In this document: one piece after another, positions 1 through 6,839 of the stretch
How the letters are laid out: every line of letters begins with the position of its first letter
How positions within the stretch are numbered: position 1 is the first letter of the stretch
Source of the DNA: Brumimicrobium aurantiacum
GTDB lineage: Bacteria > Bacteroidota > Bacteroidia > Flavobacteriales_D > Crocinitomicaceae
Reading direction: 5' to 3'
Assembly: GCF_003402975.1 (NCBI RefSeq)
Contig: NZ_QURB01000001.1
Location: forward strand, 558,001-622,000
Length of the DNA: 64,000 nt
Program-made: the position numbers and the translations under genes
Notes under the pieces: model-generated
The model's input: the letters and a program-made list of their open reading frames with translations, nothing else
Database searches by the model: none
Told to the model about the DNA's origin: nothing

Positions 1-127
1 CAAGAGTTTTAAAAGCATCTTCGCTTTTTTCAATTGCAAAAGCACCCTTCCATCCTGCATTATGTAAACCAAGAGAAAGTCCTCCGCAACCCGAGAATAG
101 GTCTATATATGTTTTAGATTTGTTCAT
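1..127 (-). CDS. DNA cytosine-5 methyltransferase, N-terminal fragment (cut by window edge)
   Basis: Only the first 42 codons are inside the window. Translation of the minus strand from the ATG at 127 gives MNKSKTYIDLFSGCGG followed by LSLGL, the SAM-binding motif I (DLFSGCGG-x-SLGL) that is diagnostic of C5-cytosine methyltransferases. It also shows the acidic residue at the end of the next strand (AIEKSEDA). The ATG directly follows the TAA stop of the XRE-type regulator gene (128-343), so the two are almost certainly translationally coupled. Such pairs are usually part of a type II restriction-modification system. No endonuclease gene is visible on this side, so a partner would have to lie beyond the left edge or be missing. 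The family call is firm; the recognition sequence cannot be told. Confidence 0.9.
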   Translation of the reverse strand, partial: MNKSKTYIDLFSGCGGLSLGLHNAGWKGAFAIEKSEDAFKTL

Positions 128-343
128 TTAAGCACTTTCTTTTGTTGAGTATAATAATTCGCGTATGTCGATATCCAATACGCTCGCTATTCTCATTAAA
201 TTTTCAAGCGATGGTTGTCTCGCGTTAGTACACCATTGGGATATAGTAGATTCATCTTTTCCAATTTGTTCAGCTAACCATTTGTTTTTTCTTCTTGTTT
301 CAGCAAGAGCAACCTTAATTCTGTTGATTTCTACTTTAGCCAA
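128..343 (-). CDS. XRE-family helix-turn-helix regulator upstream of the methyltransferase
   Basis: A 71-residue protein that is essentially one HTH_3/XRE domain. It has the recognition-helix region WLAEQIGKDESTISQWCTN and a C-terminal helix pair ending DIDIRELL. It resembles the small controller or regulator proteins found directly upstream of cytosine methyltransferases in Bacteroidetes. The initiation codon is TTG (341-343); there is no usable ATG before the HTH. A -7 element TATATTTG lies only 17 nt upstream of the TTG, so the 5' leader would be about 10 nt. The stop codon abuts the methyltransferase ATG. It probably times expression of the modification gene, by inference from context. 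Confidence 0.82.
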   Translation of the reverse strand: MAKVEINRIKVALAETRRKNKWLAEQIGKDESTISQWCTNARQPSLENLMRIASVLDIDIRELLYSTKESA

Positions 344-360
344 TTTATTTGTGTTTTACG

Positions 361-368
361 CAAATATA
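361..368 (-). promoter_or_regulatory. -7 element of the XRE/methyltransferase promoter
   Basis: On the minus strand this reads TATATTTG, a perfect match to the Bacteroidetes sigma-ABfr -7 consensus TAnnTTTG. It sits 17 nt upstream of the TTG start of the regulator. No clear -33 TTTG is seen. Confidence 0.55.
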
Positions 369-474
369 TTAACTTATCTGGAATAAAATTTACTTTTAAA
401 TTTTTTCTTTTAGGGAGGTGGTGGAAAGTGAAAGCTCTTTTTATTTTGTGAGGTACGAGCAAAACAATATATGC

Positions 475-760
475 TTAACTGTGCGGTTGGCTTTTTCTGT
501 ATGAAACACAACAACAAACTATACACATTGCGCTATCGCCCGTATCTTTTCCATCAAATATAGCATTAATCTCCATACAAAACCTTGCCACATTATCTAT
601 TTTCAATAGCTTATCGCAAGAAGTTGAAAATAGGTTATTCGCGTAAGAATATAAATATTCGTATATTATTCGAATAATTATACAGCCAAAAAGAAGGAGT
701 AAACTTGAGGACGTAGTCGGAAATGGTGGCCTAGAAATAAAATTATATCATAAAAAGTTG
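475..760 (-). other. Unexplained open frame without start codon in a gene-free stretch
   Basis: The 751-bp gap 344-1094 holds no complete gene. A minus-strand frame is open from about 760 down to a TAA at 475-477. It includes the segment KIDNVARFCMEINAIFDG, which looks more protein-like than the Cys-rich and Ser/Leu-rich flanks. There is no plausible start or ribosome binding site and I do not recognise it. It could be a decayed gene fragment or chance. The G+C-rich segment 805-833 is described separately. Confidence 0.15.
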
Positions 761-804
761 CTTATTTGGATTAAAGATGAACTCAGAAATTGCATCTTTG
801 AAGT

Positions 805-833
805 CCTCCCCCTTGTCCCCCTCCAAAGGGGGA
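805..833. repeat. Short C/G-tract repeat remnant
   Basis: The run of C-rich sequence followed by CTCCAAAGGGGG forms an imperfect inverted repeat (CCCCTTG...CAAAGGGGG). I recall similar CCCCTTTGGAGGGGG-type sequences as dispersed intergenic repeats in Bacteroidetes genomes. Only one copy is seen in this window, so the repeat call rests on recollection and composition contrast with the AT-rich surroundings. Confidence 0.35.
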
Positions 834-907
834 AGAGCTTACCAACAAGTGTTTTAGAGCATTGAAAATGTATAAACCAACAAAATGTATCAGAGACCTA
901 AAAAAAC

Positions 908-1015
908 TTACCCCAATTCCAACAGGACCGAACAATGGTCTGATCCCATCACGTCGTTTAGAATGTCGGCATTTTTGATTTTAAAAACCGTATTGTCGCA
1001 TTTGTAAGTTGTAAT
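908..1015 (-). pseudogene. C-terminal remnant of exodeoxyribonuclease III (xth-like)
   Basis: The minus strand from 1000 to the TAA at 908-910 reads CDNTVFKIKNADILNDV then MGSDHCSVLLELG. The GSDHCPV motif close to the C-terminus is the catalytic Asp-His signature of the exonuclease III/AP endonuclease family, and the ending VLLEL is typical of that family. Upstream the frame hits a TAG at 1016-1018, and nothing resembling the other ExoIII motifs (NGLRA, QETK) is present. This is therefore a truncated remnant, about 30 codons of a gene normally near 255. Deletion left only the tail between the methyltransferase locus and the dCMP deaminase gene. Confidence 0.65.
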
Positions 1016-1068
1016 CTACTCATTTTACAATTGCTTTCCTCAATCGTTCATCAATTTAAAATTAACCC

Positions 1069-1076
1069 TATTTTTG
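1069..1076 (+). promoter_or_regulatory. -7 element for the dCMP deaminase operon
   Basis: TATTTTTG, a perfect TAnnTTTG match, 18 nt upstream of the ATG at 1095. The predicted leader is only about 12 nt. There is no convincing -33 element at the usual spacing. Confidence 0.5.
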
Positions 1077-1094
1077 TCACTATAATAATGGATT

Positions 1095-1529
1095 ATGAGC
1101 AAAGCAAAGCAACTTCGATATGACAAGGCCTATTTAAGAATGGCTAAAGAGTGGGCGCAACTCTCCCACTGTAACCGTAAACAAGTTGGTGCCTTAATTG
1201 TTAAAGATGATATGATCATTTCTGACGGTTACAACGGTACGCCATCTGGATTTGATAATTGTTGTGAAGATGAAAATCAAAAAACGCATTGGTATGTATT
1301 GCATGCGGAAGCCAACGCCATTTTAAAAGTTGCAAAATCAACAAACAATGCGAAAGGTGCCACATTATATTTGACAATGTCTCCATGTAAAGATTGTAGT
1401 AAATTGGTTTTACAAGCGGGAATTAAACGTGTTGTATATATCGATCACTATAAAGACGATTCTGGAGTACATTTTTTAAAAACCGCTGGAGTAAATATCG
1501 AGCAAATTAAAGACATAGAGAATGAATAA
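1095..1529 (+). CDS. dCMP deaminase (ComEB-type cytidine/deoxycytidylate deaminase)
   Basis: Zinc-dependent deaminase of 144 residues converting dCMP to dUMP, which feeds thymidylate synthesis. The catalytic zinc site is intact: His70 and Glu72 in the HAE motif, and Cys98 and Cys101 in the SPCKDC motif. The N-terminal half carries the family segment VGALIVKDD and the GYNGTPSGF nucleotide-binding loop typical of dCMP deaminases rather than cytidine deaminases. Length matches the family. Its last 8 nt overlap the start of the S41 protease gene, indicating a two-gene operon from the promoter near 1069. Allosteric regulation by dCTP/dTTP, known for some members, cannot be judged here. Confidence 0.9.
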   Translation: MSKAKQLRYDKAYLRMAKEWAQLSHCNRKQVGALIVKDDMIISDGYNGTPSGFDNCCEDENQKTHWYVLHAEANAILKVAKSTNNAKGATLYLTMSPCKDCSKLVLQAGIKRVVYIDHYKDDSGVHFLKTAGVNIEQIKDIENE

Positions 1530-3105
1530 TTCAAACAAGGCTATATATCCATTAATCGGAAGTTTACTTATTGCCATAGGTTTACTTTTAGGTGTTTCTC
1601 TAGGGAAGGGAAAAACTTCTGGATCTTCTATCGAAGGGAAATACGAACAAAAATTAACGGATATTATTCAGGTTTTGGATCGTGAATATGTTGATTCTAT
1701 TGATAAAAAAGAACTTTTCGAAAAGACAATTACTGATTTATTGCATGGACTTGATCCGCACTCAAACTATATTGCTGCAGAAGATCTTGCAGCCTTAAGT
1801 GAAGGAATTCAAGGGAAGTTTGGTGGTGTCGGAATTCGATTTACAATTTATGACGACACTTTGAGCGTTGTGAATGTTATTGACCAATCTCCTGCTTATA
1901 GAACTGGAGTTCAGAAATTTGATCAAATTATCAATGTAGATGGAGAAGACATTGCCAATGTTGGCTTGTCGAATGAACATGTTAGGGAATTACTCAAAGG
2001 TGAAGAAGGAACTCCGGTTAAAGTTACTTTGCTTCGAAAAGGACAGAAAATTGAGAAAGAAATCATTCGTGGCGCTGTTCCTATCGAGTCAGTTATGGCT
2101 TCTTATATGTTAACTGACGACATTGGTTATATTCGATTGAGTCAGTTCAGTATGCAATCTGCAAATGAGTTCTTAACTGCCGCAGTGAAATTGAAAAGCC
2201 AAGGAATGAAAGATCTCGTACTTGATTTAAGATTTAATGGTGGAGGAGTTCTCGGAAGTGCTGTTGCTATTTTAGATGCTATTTTAGATAAAGGGACACC
2301 AATTGTTTCTACAAAAGGAAAAAACAGTCCAGAACAAACACTTTTTGCAGAAAATGATCCGTTTTTAGGCGATGCTAATATTGCAGTTTTAATCAATAGT
2401 AGTTCTGCCTCAGCAAGTGAAATTGTTGCAGGTGCTATTCAAGACAATGATAGAGGAACAATCATTGGAAGACGTTCTTTTGGAAAAGGATTGGTGCAGC
2501 AAGACATTCAATTGAAAGATGGAAGTAACTTGAGGTTGACTGTTTCGCGTTATTACACACCAACCGGAAGAAGTATTCAAAAACCATACACGGAAGATTA
2601 CGACGAATATTTGATGGATGAGATCAATCGTTACGAAAACGGTGAATTGTATGAAGTCGACAGTTCTTTGTTAGTGGATTCATTAAAATACACCACACCA
2701 AAAGGTAAAGTTGTTTATGGTGGTGGTGGAATTATGCCCGATGTTTTTGTTCCATTAGACACTGCAGGAAATTCAACTTTCTTTAGAAGATTACAATATG
2801 CGAATGTCTTCAACGAATTTTCATATCACTATGCGCGTTTCCACAACCTTAATAAATTCAACACAGTTCAAGAATTTGATCACGAGTTTAAAGTAACAGA
2901 AAAGCTGTTGAAAGACTTCTTTGAATATGCAGAAGAGAAACATGATATCACATATAATGAAAAGGAGTTCAATCAATCATCACAGCGCATTAAAACAAGT
3001 ATAAAAGCAGAAATTGCGCGTCAAAGATGGTTGGAATTGGGTGCGTATTATATTTTCAATCAGAATGAAGAGGAAATAAAAGAGGCGATTGAAGTATTGC
3101 AGTAG
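1522..3105 (+). CDS. S41-family C-terminal processing protease (CtpA/Prc type)
   Basis: A 527-residue periplasmic protease with an N-terminal membrane anchor (about residues 9-27), a PDZ domain starting near GGVGIRF (about 100-180), and the S41 catalytic core. The SASASE motif places the nucleophile near Ser297 and the FGKGLVQ motif gives the general base Lys322, at the 25-residue spacing usual for CtpB/Prc. The GRSIQKPY segment and a C-terminal helical extension follow, as in other Bacteroidetes members. Such enzymes trim or degrade envelope proteins from their C-termini. The start overlaps the dCMP deaminase gene by 8 nt. The TAG stop (3103-3105) is contributed by a palindromic repeat that fills the whole gap to the next gene. 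Confidence 0.92.
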   Translation: MNNSNKAIYPLIGSLLIAIGLLLGVSLGKGKTSGSSIEGKYEQKLTDIIQVLDREYVDSIDKKELFEKTITDLLHGLDPHSNYIAAEDLAALSEGIQGKFGGVGIRFTIYDDTLSVVNVIDQSPAYRTGVQKFDQIINVDGEDIANVGLSNEHVRELLKGEEGTPVKVTLLRKGQKIEKEIIRGAVPIESVMASYMLTDDIGYIRLSQFSMQSANEFLTAAVKLKSQGMKDLVLDLRFNGGGVLGSAVAILDAILDKGTPIVSTKGKNSPEQTLFAENDPFLGDANIAVLINSSSASASEIVAGAIQDNDRGTIIGRRSFGKGLVQQDIQLKDGSNLRLTVSRYYTPTGRSIQKPYTEDYDEYLMDEINRYENGELYEVDSSLLVDSLKYTTPKGKVVYGGGGIMPDVFVPLDTAGNSTFFRRLQYANVFNEFSYHYARFHNLNKFNTVQEFDHEFKVTEKLLKDFFEYAEEKHDITYNEKEFNQSSQRIKTSIKAEIARQRWLELGAYYIFNQNEEEIKEAIEVLQ

Positions 3106-3160
3106 GGGCGTATTGCAATACGCCATACAGCAATACGTCTCTACTGCAATTCGTCCTTAC
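3102..3160. repeat. Palindromic GTAGGGGCGTATTG repeat, copy 1 (compound)
   Basis: Starts GTAGGGGCGTATTGCAATACGCC (3102-3124), an 18-nt perfect core palindrome, and continues through GCAATACGTCTCTAC and GCAATTCGTCCTTAC, diverged half-units in the same right-arm orientation. It fills the space between two convergent genes. The TAG at 3103-3105 ends the S41 protease frame, and the complement of TTA at 3157-3159 is the TAA that ends the sensor kinase frame. Related copies lie at 6789-6826, 15251-15311 and 46823-46866. It may act as a bidirectional terminator or mRNA 3' structure. Confidence 0.8.
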
Positions 3161-4713
3161 GCTGACAATATAATCCTAAAGGTTGTTCCTTTTCCTATTT
3201 CAGAATGAAGCACCTTTAAACGGCCTTTGTGGTATTCGTGTACAATTCTTTTGGCCAATGGTAGTCCAAGTCCCCAACCACGTTTTTTGGTGGTGAATCC
3301 AGGTTCAAAAACACTGCGTTGTTGTGCCACCGTCATTCCTTTTCCGTTGTCTTTGATATCGATAATAATTTGACCATTTACCCTTGAAATATCAATGTCT
3401 ATTTTACCTTTTCCTTCCATGGCATCGATGGCATTTTTACAAATGTTTTCGATCACCCATTCAAAAAGTGCAGCATTGTGAGGGATATTTATTTCCTCAT
3501 CTGAAGTAGTGAAAGTTAATTCTACTTTTTGAGGAAAACGCGTTTTAAAATAGTCTAGGAAATGGCGTGTAGTGTGTACAATATCCATGTCTTTTAACTG
3601 AGTTGTTGCGCCAATTTTTGAAAAACGGTCTGTCACTTGAGATAAGCGCTCCACATCTTTGTTCATTTCTAAAGCGATGTCCTTTGTATTGTCCATGCCT
3701 TCGAGCAACTGAACCCATGCCATTAACGAAGAAATAGGTGTTCCCAATTGATGCGCTGTTTCTTTGGCCATTCCTGCCCAAACTTTATTCTGTTCTGCCT
3801 TTCTGAAAGTACTGAAGATGATATATCCAATAAAAATAAACAATCCAATAATCAAAAATTGGATGTATGGGAAATACTGTAATTGCACCAATTCAGGACT
3901 ATTGGCATAGAAAACATACCTCACTTCGTCATCTGCAAACCTTATTTTTATCGGTTGATTTTCCGTAGCAAGTTCATTGAGTTTTTTACTTAATTGTAAG
4001 CTATCGATATCTCCTTCAATTAAATTTGAAGCGATAACCTCTTTCTTTAAGCTATCGGTTAAAACCACAGGAACCAATTCAGTATTTTCAATTAATTCTG
4101 TGTTAAAGGCCTGAAAAAGAGAATCACGTTCTTCCTCTAATCGTAAGATATTTCGTGAATCATTATAAAAATAAGACATAAATAAACCTTCGTAAACCTC
4201 AATGGTAAAGGACGGATTGATTTTCTCCCAACTATAAGCCAATTTCACTAAGGAATCTGTGAAAATTTGTTCTGCTTCCTTTTTAGAATTTCCAGGCAAT
4301 TCATTTTGAATATCTTCAACAGTAAAACTCAAATTAATGTATGTAGAAACACCATCATCTTGATCCAATACAATCACTGGAATATCATCATTTCTATTAA
4401 TGATTTTCAGTGGTAAATCATAGGATTGTTGACTTTCTAAAGAAGTATTTTTAGAAATTTCTTTCGTTGCGTCAATCCATAACTGCATATCGTTGAGCTC
4501 CTTTTTACGGAGTTCTTCAAATGAATTATTGGTGAGACGTACCAACTCAGCACGTTTTTTAATGGCATCCGCCCATTGCGTTACACGTTCTCGCTCACGC
4601 TTCGCAACTTCATTTACGATTTTACTGGAAACATATAATGAAGCTCCAACGAGAATTATCGCGATGAATAACAATCCAATTTTCCACTTCTGCTTATTCG
4701 AATAGAGTTTCAT
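3157..4713 (-). CDS. Membrane sensor histidine kinase with ETAHQLGTP H-box
   Basis: A 518-residue kinase. There is an N-terminal TM helix (about 10-30), a large extracytoplasmic region, a second TM helix (about 282-302), then the HisKA and HATPase_c domains. The H-box is KETAHQLGTPISSL with the phospho-acceptor at His321. The N-box is ENICKNAIDAM, and the G boxes are DNGKGM and GWGLGLPLAKRIV. The HQLGTP variant of the H-box defines a kinase subgroup I recall as common in Bacteroidetes. No response regulator lies beside it, so it is an orphan kinase or signals to a distant partner. It is the last gene on the minus strand here, 104 nt downstream of the omega-amidase. Its stop codon lies inside the palindromic repeat. 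Confidence 0.9.
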   Translation of the reverse strand: MKLYSNKQKWKIGLLFIAIILVGASLYVSSKIVNEVAKRERERVTQWADAIKKRAELVRLTNNSFEELRKKELNDMQLWIDATKEISKNTSLESQQSYDLPLKIINRNDDIPVIVLDQDDGVSTYINLSFTVEDIQNELPGNSKKEAEQIFTDSLVKLAYSWEKINPSFTIEVYEGLFMSYFYNDSRNILRLEEERDSLFQAFNTELIENTELVPVVLTDSLKKEVIASNLIEGDIDSLQLSKKLNELATENQPIKIRFADDEVRYVFYANSPELVQLQYFPYIQFLIIGLFIFIGYIIFSTFRKAEQNKVWAGMAKETAHQLGTPISSLMAWVQLLEGMDNTKDIALEMNKDVERLSQVTDRFSKIGATTQLKDMDIVHTTRHFLDYFKTRFPQKVELTFTTSDEEINIPHNAALFEWVIENICKNAIDAMEGKGKIDIDISRVNGQIIIDIKDNGKGMTVAQQRSVFEPGFTTKKRGWGLGLPLAKRIVHEYHKGRLKVLHSEIGKGTTFRIILSA

Positions 4714-4817
4714 TTATTGTTTATTTCTTTTGTAATAACGCACCAAAATCGCATTTCATATTTAATGGTAACAATTTTAAACAGAGACTACGACGAGATT
4801 GAATCTTGTGATAATAT

Positions 4818-5588
4818 TCATCTATCTTTCAAAAACGGCATTTTCTCTCTCACCAGCTTTAACGTTTCTGCCTCCAACTCTTCGTTTACAACGTATTCAT
4901 CGTAAGAAACATCAGCGACATCTATTCCCGAAGGAGCGATAATACAAGAGTCTCCCGAATAATTCAGGCCATTCTTATCTTCTCCAACACGGTTTACACC
5001 GATCACATACACTTGATTTTCGATGGCTCTAGCACGTAATAAGGTGCGCCAATGTAAACTTCTTTTTTCTGGCCAATTGGCTACATTAATCATCAAATCG
5101 TAGTCATAAACATCGTTTTCCACTTTGTTTCTCATGACTTCAGGAAAGCGTAAATCGTAACATACTTGCAATAGAATTTTCCATCCTTTGTATTCAAATA
5201 TGGTGTTTTCTTCACCAGAAGAGTAGGTATGGTCTTCTTTAGCTAAACCAAAAAGTTTACGCTTATTATATTGTTGTAGACTTCCATCCGCTTGTATAAA
5301 AACCATACGGTTAAAGAACTGGTCACCTTCTTGAATGATTAATGAAGCAGCAATTGCACATTCGTATTTAGCCGCCATTTTCTTCATCCATTGCACACTT
5401 TCTCCATTAATGGATTCTGCCATTTCTACAGCGTTCATTGTAAATCCAGTTTGAAACATTTCTGGGAAAACAACAATATCTGTAGGTAGTTGAACCTCTT
5501 CCAACATCGTTTCATAATGTGCTAAATTGGCTTTTTTATCCTCCCAAACTTGATTACATTGAATCAAGCTTACTTTTAAATCTTGCAT
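4818..5588 (-). CDS. Nitrilase-superfamily omega-amidase (Nit2/YafV-like)
   Basis: Carbon-nitrogen hydrolase that should hydrolyse 2-oxoglutaramate or 2-oxosuccinamate to 2-oxo acid plus ammonia. The catalytic triad is visible: Glu in VVFPEMF, Lys in YNKRKLFG and Cys in VCYDLRFPE. I start it at the ATG at 5588 (MQDLKVSLIQ), where the family fold begins. The longer frame back to 5636 would bury more of the neighbouring gene and begins with non-family sequence. That start overlaps the aminotransferase gene by 13 nt, indicating translational coupling. Pairing with a glutamine/methionine-type aminotransferase makes the glutamine transaminase-omega-amidase route the best functional reading, although substrate is inferred. 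Confidence 0.88.
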   Translation of the reverse strand: MQDLKVSLIQCNQVWEDKKANLAHYETMLEEVQLPTDIVVFPEMFQTGFTMNAVEMAESINGESVQWMKKMAAKYECAIAASLIIQEGDQFFNRMVFIQADGSLQQYNKRKLFGLAKEDHTYSSGEENTIFEYKGWKILLQVCYDLRFPEVMRNKVENDVYDYDLMINVANWPEKRSLHWRTLLRARAIENQVYVIGVNRVGEDKNGLNYSGDSCIIAPSGIDVADVSYDEYVVNEELEAETLKLVREKMPFLKDR

Positions 5589-6715
5589 AATATTTCTGTT
5601 GCTTTTAATATTGTTTCCTCGTCTTTGGCAAAGCAAAAACGAATCAAATGATCATCATGTTTGTCTTTATTGAATCCTGAAACTGGAATTACTGCCACAC
5701 CATGTTTCTGGGTGAGTTCCGTTGCAAAATCAACATCGCCTAAGTTACTAATTTCATTGTATCTTGCTGCTTGAAAATAAGTTCCCTGACAATCTAAGAG
5801 CTCAAACCTGCTGTTTTTCATCAATTCACGGAAAAAATCGCGTTTCTTTTGATAAAAAGAACTCAGTTGACTTAAATTAGCTTTCGGTAAATAATTGGCC
5901 AAAGTTTGTTGAGCTGTACTATTAACCGTAAAAACAATGTATTGATGAATCTTTTTCACCTCATCCATAATGTATTTTGGTGCAACTAAATATCCAACTT
6001 TCCAGCCTGTAACATGAAATGTTTTTCCAAAAGAGGAAACAATCATCGCGCGTTTGCGAATTGCTTTTCTTGTATTGATTGAGATATGTTTTTGCTCAAA
6101 ATGAATAAATTCATACACTTCATCAGACAGCAAGAAAATATGTGGATTTCGTTCCATGATTTGCTCAATCGCTTCAAGATCTTGTTCGGACAAAACCGTT
6201 CCGCCTGGATTGTGTGGATTATTGATGATCAGCAACTTTGTTTTTGCTGAAATAGCATCTTCTACCTTATCCCAATCAATTGAGAAATCCGCTTCCATAT
6301 TCACATGAATAGGTGTTCCTCCGGCGAGTTCCACAGTTGGTGCATAACAATCGTATGACGGATCTAAAACAATGGCTTCTTCTCCTTTATGGATTAGCGC
6401 TTGAATGGTTGCAAATATAGCTTCTGTAGCTCCTGCTGTAACAAGAATATCATTATCTGGATTAACTTTTCTATTGTAGTGCGTTTCCACTTTTTGACCG
6501 ATTTCAGTCAATAATTGAGGCGAACCCGGCATGGGCATATATTGATTATAATCTCCACGAATTACGCGTTCATAATTCTCAACCAATTTTGGAGCAACAG
6601 GAAAATTTGGAAAACCTTGTGATAAATTTATTGCCTTGTAATCTGCCGCCATTTTGGACATCACACTAAAAATAGTGGTTCCAACGTGAGGCAATTTTGA
6701 TTTGATTTCACTCAT
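5576..6715 (-). CDS. PLP-dependent aminotransferase, fold type I (YbdL/glutamine-methionine transaminase type)
   Basis: A 379-residue class I/II aminotransferase. Landmarks are the substrate-loop segment NLSQGFPNFPV, the AGATEAIFA phosphate-binding region, NNPHNPGG, SDEVYEF with the PLP-contacting Asp and Tyr, and SSFGKTFHVTGWKVGY with the Schiff-base Lys. The QGFPNFP N-terminus matches the methionine/kynurenine/glutamine transaminase branch (YbdL, KAT I). It is directly followed by and overlaps an omega-amidase gene, which would pull transamination of glutamine or of the methionine-salvage keto acid forward. The upstream 124 nt contain a perfect 38-nt palindrome, so it may be separated transcriptionally from the carboxylase gene. 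Confidence 0.9.
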   Translation of the reverse strand: MSEIKSKLPHVGTTIFSVMSKMAADYKAINLSQGFPNFPVAPKLVENYERVIRGDYNQYMPMPGSPQLLTEIGQKVETHYNRKVNPDNDILVTAGATEAIFATIQALIHKGEEAIVLDPSYDCYAPTVELAGGTPIHVNMEADFSIDWDKVEDAISAKTKLLIINNPHNPGGTVLSEQDLEAIEQIMERNPHIFLLSDEVYEFIHFEQKHISINTRKAIRKRAMIVSSFGKTFHVTGWKVGYLVAPKYIMDEVKKIHQYIVFTVNSTAQQTLANYLPKANLSQLSSFYQKKRDFFRELMKNSRFELLDCQGTYFQAARYNEISNLGDVDFATELTQKHGVAVIPVSGFNKDKHDDHLIRFCFAKDEETILKATEILCKI

Positions 6716-6788
6716 TTATGCTGTGTTTTTGTGGAGCATTAAATTAATGAAATCTTTTGGTTTGGTGGGTTAATTGATGTTTTATATT

Positions 6789-6826
6789 AATATGTAGGGG
6801 CGTATTGCAATACGCCCCTACATATT
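6789..6826. repeat. Palindromic GTAGGGGCGTATTG repeat, copy 2 (perfect 38-nt palindrome)
   Basis: All 19 base pairs around the centre TTG|CAA match, from AATATGTAGGGGCGTATTG to its exact complement. It lies between the stop of the carboxylase gene (6840) and the start of the aminotransferase gene (6715), both on the minus strand. It could attenuate or terminate transcription between them, or stabilise the carboxylase mRNA 3' end. Confidence 0.9.
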
Positions 6827-6839
6827 GGTAAAAATCATA

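Noticed and set aside
5589-5636. Upstream start of the omega-amidase
   Set aside because: The extra 16 residues (MLCQRRGNNIKSNRNI) have no family match and lie within the aminotransferase frame. The ATG at 5588 matches the family N-terminus.
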